This document shows, one piece after another, positions 15,352-23,413 of a stretch of DNA of 25,540 nt. The first letter of the stretch is position 1. Each line of letters opens with the position of its first letter. The notes under the pieces are model-generated. The model was not told the origin of the DNA, made no database searches, and saw only the letters and a program-made list of their open reading frames with translations. This DNA comes from an uncultured Prevotellaceae bacterium. Lineage in GTDB: Bacteria; Bacteroidota; Bacteroidia; Bacteroidales; Bacteroidaceae. The translations under genes and the position numbers were made by a program. The DNA is taken from positions 1 to 25,540 of the forward strand of contig CACXVS010000039.1 of the NCBI GenBank assembly GCA_902771155.1. The letters are read 5' to 3'.

Positions 15352-15392
15352 ATGATAGTTGATAGATGATAGTTGATAGATGATAGTTGATA
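15351..15392 (+). repeat. Tandem repeat, 3 x 14 bp
   Basis: The unit GATGATAGTTGATA occurs three times without mismatch (15351-15364, 15365-15378, 15379-15392), from the rmuC stop codon to 3 bp before the next start codon. A partial GATAGTT tail follows. It occupies the whole ribosome-binding region of the downstream gene and carries stop codons in more than one frame. Confidence 0.9.
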
Positions 15393-15395
15393 GTT

Positions 15396-15965
15396 ATGAT
15401 TACCTTGGTGGCGGAGGATATTTGGGGGTTTGACCTGGAGGCGGCACTGAACGAGATCTCCGAGCAGCGGCGCGAGCAGGCACTGCGCTTCAAGCACTTG
15501 CTGGGTCAGCGCCTCTGTGTGCTCGCCTATCAGCTTCTCAAACAGGGTCTTCGCCAACACTATGGCATCACCGGGAATCCTCTCTTCGAGTACAACGAAC
15601 ATGGCAAGCCCTCCATCGTGGGCCGTCCGGAGATTTTCTTCAACCTCAGCCACTGCCGGGAAGCCGTTGTCTGTGCCATCAGCGATCAGCCCGTTGGTGT
15701 CGATGTCGAGTTGATACGTCCCTACAAGGAGAGTCTGGCGCGCTATACCATGAACGACGACGAACTGAGCGCCATCGAGTCGTCGCCCGATCCTGCCAGG
15801 ACCTTTATCCGATACTGGACCATGAAGGAAGCCGCCCTCAAACTCATTGGCACAGGTATCAGCAACGATCTTAAGACGGTGCTTTCTCGTCCGGATTTAA
15901 GGTTTGAGACCGTCGAAAGTGTGGAAAAAAGCTATATTTACACATCAAGTTGCTTTGTTTTTTGA
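15396..15965 (+). CDS. 4'-phosphopantetheinyl transferase superfamily protein
   Basis: Sfp-type enzymes move phosphopantetheine from coenzyme A to a serine of carrier proteins. The 189-aa protein shows the three key motifs: FNLSH (82-86), the metal-binding GVDVE (101-105; Asp103, Glu105) and WTMKEAALKL (141-150; Glu145). The length is near the lower end of the family, and the C-terminus (after DLRFETV) is short. The start at ATG 15396 follows the 14-bp tandem repeat by 3 bp; a TTG at 15387 lies inside the repeat. It probably belongs to one transcript with rmuC. No carrier protein or synthase gene is in the window, so the substrate is unknown; it may serve as the general (AcpS-like) enzyme or a secondary-metabolite pathway elsewhere. 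Confidence 0.9.
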   Translation: MITLVAEDIWGFDLEAALNEISEQRREQALRFKHLLGQRLCVLAYQLLKQGLRQHYGITGNPLFEYNEHGKPSIVGRPEIFFNLSHCREAVVCAISDQPVGVDVELIRPYKESLARYTMNDDELSAIESSPDPARTFIRYWTMKEAALKLIGTGISNDLKTVLSRPDLRFETVESVEKSYIYTSSCFVF

Positions 15966-16005
15966 AAAAGTATCCCCAAAAGTGTTGTCGCATCATTTTT
16001 TTTAG

Positions 16006-16013
16006 TACCTTTG
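16006..16013 (+). promoter_or_regulatory. -7 box for the putative lipoprotein
   Basis: TACCTTTG fits TAnnTTTG, 25 bp before the GTG start at 16039. A GTTG (15984-15987) at 18 nt is a possible -33. Confidence 0.55.
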
Positions 16014-16038
16014 CGGCGTAAAAGATACCATTAGAATT

Positions 16039-16647
16039 GTGAAGAAGTTAGTAAATGTATTAGGCTTAGCATTATTGCTTGTTGTTAGTGTATGGTCAAC
16101 AGGTTGTCAGCGCTCTCAAAACACTGGCACTGCCGTGGCCGTCAAAGATAGTGTCTTGAGTGAAACCCAGAAGTCGGAGATGGCCTTGGCCTTAGAGCGC
16201 GAACTCGTGCTCAACCGTGTGAAAGGCATCTATTCCATCATCCAGCACGAGTGCACCTACATGGGTGGCTCTGTGGAAAGCGATATGCTCGACAAGACCT
16301 TCTGCAGCAAGCGTTGGAACAATCTCCTGATGGCCGTGCGCGCCAAGGAGCATCTCACAAACTCCCTGTTCTTTGAGGTCAACCGTTGGACCATGACCTA
16401 CGACTCCCAGCTCATCAGCTTCGACGAGTTCGAGGTGGCCGATCTCACCGTTGGTCCCAACAACGAGAAGACGGCTGTGGTCAATTTCACCGTCTATGAC
16501 CCTGAATCATACACGCCAGCCCGAATCGAACTGGTGTATGAGGATCATCAGTGGAAAATCGATAATTTCTATCATCTGAAGTACATGCTCAACCTTCGTC
16601 AGTGCATGTACCGCTATCTGAACAGCGATATGCTGTACCTTATTTAG
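16039..16647 (+). CDS. Putative lipoprotein of unknown function (202 aa)
   Basis: The protein starts with GTG (no in-frame ATG fits) and a lipoprotein-type signal, MKKLVNVLGLALLLVVSVWS followed by TGC, with Cys23 as the likely lipidated residue; the -3 position is Ser rather than Leu, which Bacteroidota lipoproteins often tolerate. The remainder has a helical part (about 40-100) and a beta-rich C-terminal half (FDEFEVADLTVGPNNEKTAVV, then ARIELVYEDHQWKIDNF) that resembles the NTF2-like/DUF3828 type of secreted protein, where the last strand pair is V-x-E-D-x-x-W-K-I-D. This similarity is only a pattern impression. It has its own promoter, and the convergent TonB-receptor-like gene follows. 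Confidence 0.75.
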   Translation: MKKLVNVLGLALLLVVSVWSTGCQRSQNTGTAVAVKDSVLSETQKSEMALALERELVLNRVKGIYSIIQHECTYMGGSVESDMLDKTFCSKRWNNLLMAVRAKEHLTNSLFFEVNRWTMTYDSQLISFDEFEVADLTVGPNNEKTAVVNFTVYDPESYTPARIELVYEDHQWKIDNFYHLKYMLNLRQCMYRYLNSDMLYLI

Positions 16648-16655
16648 TCAGGTTG

Positions 16656-16669
16656 CCCTGAGTTCAGGG
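16656..16669. terminator. Small hairpin in convergent spacer
   Basis: CCCTGA (16656-16661) and TCAGGG (16664-16669) form a perfect 6-bp stem with a 2-nt gap, in the 57-bp spacer between two convergent genes. No U-tract is seen on either strand, so it is only a possible terminator. Confidence 0.3.
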
Positions 16670-16704
16670 AGCCTGGGGCTCATGAGTGTCTAATCCGCCA
16701 TGAA

Positions 16705-18957
16705 TTAGAAACTCAGTTTGGTCGTGAACTCAAACGTGAAGGGGCGGATGAACGTGCCCGCCATCACATAGTCTTTGTAGTTTGAGGGGTCGGTTATCAG
16801 GTCGGCAGCGGGGATGGAACCGCTGGCGCCTTTCTGGTTGAGAATGTTAACCACGTTTGCCGAGAAACTCAGGTAGCGGTTCAGCTTGAAATCCACACCT
16901 CCGAAGGTTTCCCATCGCCCATTGAAATAGAGCGTGTTGGTCTTGTTGATGTATTGCCTGCTGAAATATCTGACACTCAGCCACACGCGCCAGTCGCCAA
17001 AACGGTAGGAAGGCTCAACCTCCAGTTCCGCTTTGGAGAGAGCGGTGATCGTCTTGTCGGTAAAGTCATACTCTTCCGTCACACCGTCACTGAAGGTGGG
17101 GGTGATCTTGTAGCTCTTATACCGTGGGTCGCGTATGGTGAACATCACGTGAATGCTCAGATCCTTGATGGGGGTAATCATGGCATCGGTCAGCCATCCA
17201 AGCGTTGCCATGTCGTAGAAGAACGGTTTGGTGAACGACTCGATCATACCGGCCTTCATGTCGCCCACGTCTTTGGTCAGCACATGACTGAAGTTGGGGC
17301 GTTCCTGCGAGTTCTTCATGCTGATGTAGGTCATCTGCGAGGTGAGGTCTATCCACTTGTTCTTCCAGTAGATGCCACCCCTGAAATAGTTCGTCGGCAT
17401 GCTTTTCTGGGTAGGGTAGTTGTAGGTACCGTAGTGGAACAACTGTGAATGGATAGTGGCCGAAGAATACTCGGCCTGTAAGCCAAATCCGGGTAACAGG
17501 GCATAGCGGATGCAGCCGATGAAGGCATAGTTGAAATAGTTGTTGTTGAAATGGTTCTTTTCAACACCCTTGTCCGCCAGACTGAAACCTGTATGGCGTA
17601 TATTGCCCTCGCATGGTTCGTTGGCGGCCCAGCCCTGCACATTCAAGTACTCCAGCCTGACACCTCCGTAGAGCCACAGATGGTTGGATACGTTCCATTC
17701 GTCAGATGCCAGTGCAAATAGCTTATGCTCATGCCCGTCGTAAAACTCTGCGTACGAGTTGTACGAATAGCCATCACTGCCGTTGAGCAGCAGCAGCTTC
17801 GGATCTTTCTTCACCTCATGCGCGAATAGATACATGGAGGTATTCGTGCCTCCGTGGTTGAGCCAGTAGTCAGCCTCTGCCCGCCATTTGTGACGATGGT
17901 TTTTGGATCTGCCTGTCAGTTCGGCATTGGTCATCCAGGAATGTTCGAACCCGTCGAAGTGCAGCATCCTGCGCGTTTGCACCTTACCCGTATAGGTCGC
18001 GCCGTCCTCGTAGGTAAATCCGCTTTCGGCAGTAGCGTCGCTCACGCCCATCACAGTGGGGTTGGCACGGAAGGCATGGCCGTGCTTGAACTTGCTGTGT
18101 ACGGCCAGCTTCACGCCACTGTCCCATTGATAGTCCAGCAAGAAATTCACATTGTAGATCTTGTTGATGTTTGCATCATCGATGTCCTGTTCTTCCATCT
18201 GTCCTGTAGTCACATCCAGATACTTCGTCGTCTTGTTGGCAGGGCGGTATTGGTCAATGCCTAACCTGAAGCCGTCGTACTCCTTCACACTGCCGTCGCC
18301 CACGAAGATGAAGGGACCGAAGTTCTCGACGATCTCCTTGTTATGCGAATACTGGAATACGAGCCCAGCCTTGCCCCTGCCTTCGTTCCAGACCTTTGAA
18401 ACGGCAGCCTTGTAGAAGTGCACACTTTCCTGCAAGGTTGACATGTCGAGATGGTTGCTTCCAGGATCCATGTTGTGATAGGTGCCGATGGAGAGTCCCC
18501 AACCCTTTCCTACTGGCGTGGAGACATTCGCATCCACCGCATGACGCCCGAAGTGGTTCAGCGTGTAGTTGACTTTCCCTTCGAATGTGTTGCCAGCCAG
18601 TTTGGAATAACTATCAACGCTATAGGTGATGACGCCATACTTCAATGCCATATCCTGAGGCCCCGTGGTCCGTACCGACTCATGGCTCACACCGCCGTGC
18701 CACGACTTGTAAGGATAGACCTGGTAATTATAATAGGATACCGGCAGCCCGTCTTCATAGAGATAGGCATGGCCGGATATGGGAAGCCCCAGTGAGATCT
18801 GACGTGGTTGTGAGACAGAGGCCGCATTCATCAGCACGTTCCTGTTGTTGTCGCCCGAAGATCTGATGACACTGTCGGCAACAACTTCCTGAGCCATGGC
18901 ATCGATGGCCGTAGTGATGCTTAATAATACACCAGTGATGGCTCTTAATAGTCTCAC
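16705..18957 (-). CDS. TonB-dependent receptor-like outer-membrane beta-barrel
   Basis: The 750-aa protein has a signal peptide (GTG start, MRLLRAITGVLLSITTAIDA then MAQ). Residues about 35-120 look like a reduced plug domain (ISLGLPISGHAYLYEDGLPVSYY, SVRTTGPQDMALKYG), and the rest is a barrel with many alternating aromatic strands, ending in FTFEFTTKLSF with a terminal Phe as barrel proteins need. The segment DLKLNRYLSFSANVVNILNQKG near the end is typical of TonB-dependent receptors. No carboxypeptidase-like N-terminal domain and no clear TonB box are seen, and there is no SusD partner, so it is not a SusC-type glycan importer; a metal, haem or small-molecule transporter is more plausible, but this is inference. 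The gene starts 33 bp after the HerA-like ATPase gene and is probably cotranscribed with it. Confidence 0.8.
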   Translation of the reverse strand: MRLLRAITGVLLSITTAIDAMAQEVVADSVIRSSGDNNRNVLMNAASVSQPRQISLGLPISGHAYLYEDGLPVSYYNYQVYPYKSWHGGVSHESVRTTGPQDMALKYGVITYSVDSYSKLAGNTFEGKVNYTLNHFGRHAVDANVSTPVGKGWGLSIGTYHNMDPGSNHLDMSTLQESVHFYKAAVSKVWNEGRGKAGLVFQYSHNKEIVENFGPFIFVGDGSVKEYDGFRLGIDQYRPANKTTKYLDVTTGQMEEQDIDDANINKIYNVNFLLDYQWDSGVKLAVHSKFKHGHAFRANPTVMGVSDATAESGFTYEDGATYTGKVQTRRMLHFDGFEHSWMTNAELTGRSKNHRHKWRAEADYWLNHGGTNTSMYLFAHEVKKDPKLLLLNGSDGYSYNSYAEFYDGHEHKLFALASDEWNVSNHLWLYGGVRLEYLNVQGWAANEPCEGNIRHTGFSLADKGVEKNHFNNNYFNYAFIGCIRYALLPGFGLQAEYSSATIHSQLFHYGTYNYPTQKSMPTNYFRGGIYWKNKWIDLTSQMTYISMKNSQERPNFSHVLTKDVGDMKAGMIESFTKPFFYDMATLGWLTDAMITPIKDLSIHVMFTIRDPRYKSYKITPTFSDGVTEEYDFTDKTITALSKAELEVEPSYRFGDWRVWLSVRYFSRQYINKTNTLYFNGRWETFGGVDFKLNRYLSFSANVVNILNQKGASGSIPAADLITDPSNYKDYVMAGTFIRPFTFEFTTKLSF

Positions 18958-18990
18958 GAGCTGATGTGATGGTTATCGTAGTGACTTGGC

Positions 18991-20568
18991 CTATTTGATC
19001 AGGTTGCCCAGAATGTCGCGCGTCAGTTCCCTGGTCACTGATCGCGTGGCAGCACTGGTGGCATTCTTCACCACACGACCTGTGGCTGAAGTCTTCGACT
19101 TCGTCTTCTTACCCGTAATCTTGTCGCTCACATAAGTACCGAGGATGGTGGCCAGCGTACCGGTGACGGCTGTGATGATGGCCTTCCACACCTTACCCAT
19201 GATGCCCGGTTTCTGCTTGCCCTTGGCAGCCTCCTTCTCCTCAGCCTTGGCAGCTTCCTCCTCCTCTTTGGCAGCCGCCAGCTGGTCGGCCTCGGCCATC
19301 AGCACCTCGAAGGCACTCTCACGGTCGATGGGGGTGTCATATTTGCCAAAGAGGCGACTCTGTTTGATGATGTCCAGGCGCTGACCTTCTGTCACTGCAC
19401 CTATCTGCGACAAGGGGAAAAGAATCTTGGCGCGCTGCACGATGCTGGGGGCACCCTTGGCGTCGAGGAAGCTCACGAGTGCCTCTCCCGTCTCCAGATT
19501 CATGATAGCCTCGTCGGTCTTGAACGCTGGATTGGTGCGGAAGGTGTCGGCAGCGGTCTTCACGGCCTTCTGGTCCTTCGGCGTATAGGCTCTCAGGGCG
19601 TGCTGTACGCGGTTACCAAGCTGTCCGAGAATGTTCTCGGGAATATCCGTCGGACTCTGGGTGATGAAGTAGATGCCCACACCCTTCGAACGGATCAGGC
19701 GGATTACCTGCTCAATCTTGTCCAGCAGCGCCTTCGAGGTGTCGGTAAACAGCATGTGGGCCTCGTCAAAGAAGAATACCAGCTTCGGCAGTTCCATGTC
19801 GCCCACCTCGGGCAGGGTGGAGTAGAGCTCGGAGAGCAGCCACAACAGGAATGTCGAGTAGAGTTTGGGCTGCATCATCAGTTTGTCGGCCGCCAGCACG
19901 CTCATCACACCCTTGCCGCCTTCCGTCTGCATCAGGTCGTAGATGTCGAACGAGGGCTCTCCGAAGAACTTGTCGGCTCCCTGTGTCTCCAACTGCAACA
20001 GCGCGCGCTGGATGGCACCGATGGTCTGAACCGAGATGTTGCCGTATTTCGTGGTGTACTCCTTGGCGTGCTTTGCGGTCCAGTCGAGCATGGCCTGCAG
20101 GTCCTTCAGGTCGAGCAGCAGCATGCCGCGGTCGTCGGCAATGCGGAACACGATATTCAGCACACCGTCCTGCGTCTCGTTCAACTGCATCAGGCGCGAC
20201 AGCAGCATCGGCCCCATCTGCGAGATGGTAGCGCGCATCGGGTGGCCCTGCTCGCCGAACACGTCGAAGAACCTTACAGGACAAGCCTGGAACTCGGGAT
20301 TCTCGATGCCGAACTCAGGCATACGCTTCTCGATGAAACCACTCAGTTTACCCGTCTGCGAGATACCACTCAGGTCGCCCTTCATGTCAGCCATAAAGCA
20401 GGGCACGCCTGCCTGGCAGAATGTCTCGGCAATCACCTGCAGTGTCACGGTCTTACCCGTACCTGTAGCACCAGCTATCAACCCATGGCGGTTAGCCATC
20501 TTACCTTCAATACTGAGCGCGCCGTCAGCGCAATGGGCGATATACAACCCTCTTTCTTTGTCTAACAT
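18991..20568 (-). CDS. HerA-like ATPase (DUF853 family)
   Basis: The 525-aa protein belongs to the DUF853 group (YjgR-like) of FtsK/HerA P-loop ATPases, possibly DNA-acting; the true role is not known. Walker A is GATGTGKT (33-40), Walker B is [12 protein letters not shown] (Asp and Glu), followed by the [31 protein letters not shown] segment that is typical of the family. The C-terminal part has an acidic/alanine-rich coiled coil ([19 protein letters not shown]), a hydrophobic helix ([15 protein letters not shown]) and a basic tail rich in Thr, Ser, Lys and Arg. I chose ATG at 20568 ([17 protein letters not shown]) because the longer frame to 20652 crosses the promoter. The -7 box is at 20595-20602. 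The TonB-receptor-like gene follows by 33 bp. Confidence 0.9.
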   Translation of the reverse strand: MLDKERGLYIAHCADGALSIEGKMANRHGLIAGATGTGKTVTLQVIAETFCQAGVPCFMADMKGDLSGISQTGKLSGFIEKRMPEFGIENPEFQACPVRFFDVFGEQGHPMRATISQMGPMLLSRLMQLNETQDGVLNIVFRIADDRGMLLLDLKDLQAMLDWTAKHAKEYTTKYGNISVQTIGAIQRALLQLETQGADKFFGEPSFDIYDLMQTEGGKGVMSVLAADKLMMQPKLYSTFLLWLLSELYSTLPEVGDMELPKLVFFFDEAHMLFTDTSKALLDKIEQVIRLIRSKGVGIYFITQSPTDIPENILGQLGNRVQHALRAYTPKDQKAVKTAADTFRTNPAFKTDEAIMNLETGEALVSFLDAKGAPSIVQRAKILFPLSQIGAVTEGQRLDIIKQSRLFGKYDTPIDRESAFEVLMAEADQLAAAKEEEEAAKAEEKEAAKGKQKPGIMGKVWKAIITAVTGTLATILGTYVSDKITGKKTKSKTSATGRVVKNATSAATRSVTRELTRDILGNLIK

Positions 20569-20594
20569 AAGATTTATAGTTTTAAAATTTTCTG

Positions 20595-20602
20595 CAAAGA
20601 TA
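20595..20602 (-). promoter_or_regulatory. -7 box for the HerA-like ATPase gene
   Basis: TATCTTTG on the minus strand fits the consensus, 26 bp before the ATG at 20568. The expected -33 position coincides with the -7 box of the divergent promoter (20625-20632). Confidence 0.6.
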
Positions 20603-20624
20603 AGTATTATTTTCAGATTTTTCG

Positions 20625-20632
20625 TATTTTTG
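20625..20632 (+). promoter_or_regulatory. -7 box for the thioredoxin-esterase gene
   Basis: TATTTTTG fits TAnnTTTG, 18 bp before the ATG at 20651. Its -33 region falls on the -7 box of the divergent promoter, so both promoters share the same 38 bp. Confidence 0.55.
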
Positions 20633-20650
20633 CAGAAAAATTTGCGAAAC

Positions 20651-21979
20651 ATGAAGAAGATGAGATTAATAGCCGTGTGTCTTCTGATGGCAGCAACGGT
20701 AGAGATAAAAGCGCAGTTCGGTCCTCAGCAGGATATGGACAGCAAGTATGCCACCGAGTTAATTCAGCCAGGTACGCCCGCGCCCGACTTTAAGATGCTG
20801 ACGCCCGACGGCAAGAAATTCCAGTTCGCCAAGTTTGCCAAGGGCAAGACCGTCGTGCTTGATTTCTGGGCCTCGTGGTGCCCCGATTGTCGCAAAGATG
20901 CCCCCGAGGTAGTGCGTATGTACGAGGCCTACAAGCAGTATGGCATCGAGTTCGTTGGTGTCTCGATGGATACCGATGTCGAAGCCTGGAAGAGTGCCAT
21001 CGGGAAATATGGCATCACCTATCCGCAGGTCAGCGAGCTGAAGAAGTTTAAGGATACCGACATCTCCAAGGCCTACGGCGTCAAGTGGATTCCCTCGATG
21101 GTTGTCGTAGGTCCTGATGGCCAGGTCAAACTCTCCACCGTACTCACCTATAAACTCGATAAATACCTGAAGGAACTCACCACGGGCGCCTATGTGTCGG
21201 CCCAGAAAGGTGAGCGCGTATCCATCGATGGCGATCACGGCAAGCTGACGGCCCTTATCCAGAAACCAGAGCTCCAGCAGGGCGAAAAGTGCCCGATGGT
21301 GGTGTTCTGTCACGGTTTCAGTGGCACGAAAGACGGTCCGATGTTCGAACTCATCTGCGACTCCCTTCAGGCTCACGGCATCGCCAGCATCCGCTTCGAC
21401 TTCAACGGTCATGGCCAGAGCGAGGGCGAGTTTAAGGATATGACCGTCCCCAACGAGATCGAGGACGCCAAGAAGGTCGTGGAGTATGTGCGCGATCTGC
21501 GCTATGTCAGCGATGTGGCTATCGTCGGCCATTCCCAGGGTGGTGTGGTGGCAGCGATGACCGCTGGCCAACTCAGTGAGGAGCTTGGTGCGCCCGCTTT
21601 CAAGGCCGTTGCCCTGATGGCCCCCGCAGCCGTCCTTCGTGATGACGCCATTCGTGGCAATACGATGGGTAAGAATTACGATCCCTTCGATCCAGGCGAA
21701 TATGTCGAACTCTACGGTGGTTTGAAACTCGGCGCAGGCTACATCCGCACTGCCTTCACCCTGCCTATCTACGAGACTGCCGCCAAGTATCAGGGCCCGG
21801 CCATCATCGTCCACGGCAATGCCGACCGTGTGGTGCCCTACACCTATGGCGAGCGTTTCCACCAGATCTGGCCCGGTAGCGAGTACGTGCTCCAGGAGTA
21901 TTTCGACCACGGCTTCTCCCAGAACATCTACCGCTCCACCGACCTCGTCACCCAGTTCCTCCTGAAACAGTTGAAGTAA
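20651..21979 (+). CDS. Secreted fusion: TlpA-like thioredoxin domain plus alpha/beta-hydrolase esterase
   Basis: The 442-aa protein has a signal peptide ([21 protein letters not shown] then QF). Residues about 42-180 form a TlpA/AhpC-type thioredoxin fold with [21 protein letters not shown] (active-site Cys77-Pro-Asp-Cys80), FVGVSMD and the cis-proline loop KWIPSMVVV. Residues about 195-442 are an alpha/beta hydrolase with the oxyanion segment [20 protein letters not shown] and the nucleophile Ser295 in GHSQGG, Asp392 in GNADRVVP and His420 in YFDHGFS. This half closely resembles the cinnamoyl/feruloyl esterase group (for example Est1E and LJ0536 types), including the inserted lid region around [14 protein letters not shown]. 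The fold order suggests a periplasmic enzyme in which redox and ester-cleaving domains are joined, but the purpose is unknown. ATG 20651 gives the signal peptide; upstream in-frame codons lie opposite the ATPase gene and are rejected. Confidence 0.9.
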   Translation: MKKMRLIAVCLLMAATVEIKAQFGPQQDMDSKYATELIQPGTPAPDFKMLTPDGKKFQFAKFAKGKTVVLDFWASWCPDCRKDAPEVVRMYEAYKQYGIEFVGVSMDTDVEAWKSAIGKYGITYPQVSELKKFKDTDISKAYGVKWIPSMVVVGPDGQVKLSTVLTYKLDKYLKELTTGAYVSAQKGERVSIDGDHGKLTALIQKPELQQGEKCPMVVFCHGFSGTKDGPMFELICDSLQAHGIASIRFDFNGHGQSEGEFKDMTVPNEIEDAKKVVEYVRDLRYVSDVAIVGHSQGGVVAAMTAGQLSEELGAPAFKAVALMAPAAVLRDDAIRGNTMGKNYDPFDPGEYVELYGGLKLGAGYIRTAFTLPIYETAAKYQGPAIIVHGNADRVVPYTYGERFHQIWPGSEYVLQEYFDHGFSQNIYRSTDLVTQFLLKQLK

Positions 21980-22102
21980 GAGAACATGCCAGTTTTCCGT
22001 AACTTTGCCAAACAAAACTGATGAACAATGAACAAAAAATCTATATGGCAAATGCAAACTAAATACAAACTCCAGCAGTATCAGGCTATCGGAGCTTTTC
22101 TG

Positions 22103-22110
22103 TACTTTTG
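22103..22110 (+). promoter_or_regulatory. -7 box for the tandem TlpA genes
   Basis: TACTTTTG fits TAnnTTTG, 25 bp before the ATG at 22136. No TTTG is found at the expected distance. A further similar box (TAACTTTG, 22000-22007) lies upstream. Confidence 0.45.
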
Positions 22111-22135
22111 CCACCGAATCAAAACTTTAGCTTTT

Positions 22136-23368
22136 ATGAAGAAAATTCTTCTATCAATGGTAATGGCAATATGCGTTATGAATGTATTTGCACAAAATGG
22201 TGGTAACAACTTTGAGATATTCCTCCAAGTAGAGCCATCTCTGGCTTGTGTACCCCAGAAAGTATATCTACATGTTCTAACAGAAAGTGAACATGATATA
22301 TTGGATTCCGCTTTTATAGACAATAACCATAAGAACATTACATTATCAGGAAGGATTCCCTATCAAGTAAATGTGATACTTACCTTTTCCAAAACGAATT
22401 TAGACGCCGAGGTTGTAGTGACTCCTGGCGACAAAATCAGGTTGACGCTTAGTGAAGAAGATGCAGACTACTTCCATTGTATAAAAGAAGCAAAAGGCTC
22501 AAAAGCCCATTCGGAATACGTTCAATTTATGAATTATATAAAGAATTACAACATTCGAAAGGCACGTCTTCAAGATACGCAATTAATAACAAAACTTGAT
22601 TCAATCAGCAGGGAATCCATTTCTGACATTCTTCGAAAACAACAGCAACAATATATAGACTATATGTTGAAGACTTCCAAATCCAAATATCCCTTTCTGG
22701 TATGGTATGCCAATGTCCTCTTAAGGAAACTGCTACCTCAAGAAGAAGCCAGAAATCTTTTGAACAACTCTATCAGACGTTTCCCAACATATTTGCCGTT
22801 TAATCAACTCCGTCCAGGATATATTGCCCCCGAAGAGAGTCGCAAATCTAAGGTTATTACCGAGAATATCTGGCGTATCCAAACTAAAAGAATGAAAATC
22901 AAGCCAAATACATCTGCAATCGTCAAGGCTCCACAGATAGGTGAAGAATTACCTATGCTACTGCATCGTGAGGATGGTCGGATGACTTCTCTGTTGGTGT
23001 TCAGTGGAAAATATGTGTTGGTTGAATTCTGGGCCAGTTGGTGCCAACCCTGCCTAAAGGAAATTCCGAACATCGTGAAGGCAAAGCAAAAGTTTGGATA
23101 TAGTTTTGAGGTATGCGCCATTACGCTTGATAAGATTTCATCGCCTTGGAAACGAGCCATCAACGAAAAGCAATTTGGCGAGGGAATTCATCATTATAGA
23201 GGTATTGACAAGCATGGTAACCAGTATAAGGATATCGCCTCGTTAGGTGTCGAAACCATCCCCCAGAACTATTTGCTTGACGGAGAGGGAAGAATCATAG
23301 CTATTAATATCTATGGTGAAGAACTTATTAGAAAACTCGAAGAACTGATAGAGAAACATTGCTATTAA
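22136..23368 (+). CDS. Secreted TlpA family disulfide reductase-like protein, paralogue 1
   Basis: The 410-aa protein has a signal peptide (MKKILLSMVMAICVMNVFA then QNGG), an N-terminal beta-rich domain of about 100 residues that resembles the DUF4369-type domain common before TlpA domains in Bacteroidota (ending VVTPGDKIRLTLSEED), a helical middle (about 120-250) and a C-terminal thioredoxin domain (about 265-405). The active site is WASWCQPC (Cys303-Gln-Pro-Cys306), followed by CAITLD and the cis-Pro loop TIPQNYLLDGEG. Such proteins are periplasmic thiol-disulfide reductases or oxidases. The start at 22136 gives the signal peptide and follows a -7 box; a longer frame from 22028 crosses it. 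The gene is AT-rich compared with the 20.6-22.0 kb neighbour and is followed 45 bp later by a diverged paralogue. Confidence 0.88.
   Translation: MKKILLSMVMAICVMNVFAQNGGNNFEIFLQVEPSLACVPQKVYLHVLTESEHDILDSAFIDNNHKNITLSGRIPYQVNVILTFSKTNLDAEVVVTPGDKIRLTLSEEDADYFHCIKEAKGSKAHSEYVQFMNYIKNYNIRKARLQDTQLITKLDSISRESISDILRKQQQQYIDYMLKTSKSKYPFLVWYANVLLRKLLPQEEARNLLNNSIRRFPTYLPFNQLRPGYIAPEESRKSKVITENIWRIQTKRMKIKPNTSAIVKAPQIGEELPMLLHREDGRMTSLLVFSGKYVLVEFWASWCQPCLKEIPNIVKAKQKFGYSFEVCAITLDKISSPWKRAINEKQFGEGIHHYRGIDKHGNQYKDIASLGVETIPQNYLLDGEGRIIAINIYGEELIRKLEELIEKHCY
23261..23319 (+). repeat. 59-bp direct repeat, copy 1 (end of TlpA paralogue 1)
   Basis: This stretch is identical, base for base, to 24548-24606 and encodes PQNYLLDGEGRIIAINIYG plus the next codon's first bases. 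The identity extends a few bases upstream with a single C/T difference at 23260. Confidence 0.95.
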
Positions 23369-23413
23369 TGTTATGCTGTATACAGTTTACAACTAAGATT
23401 ATCGCATTTTTAT

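Noticed and set aside
19600..20565. 321-codon plus-strand frame opposite the HerA-like ATPase
   Set aside because: Composition rich in His, Gln, Leu and Val typical of a reverse-complement shadow; the ATPase on the other strand has Walker A and B motifs.
20036..20650. N-terminal extension of the thioredoxin-esterase by about 205 codons
   Set aside because: It lies antisense to the ATPase gene and crosses the promoter; ATG 20651 gives a proper signal peptide.
22028..22135. 36-codon N-terminal extension of TlpA paralogue 1
   Set aside because: It crosses the -7 box at 22103-22110 and hides the signal peptide that begins at 22136.
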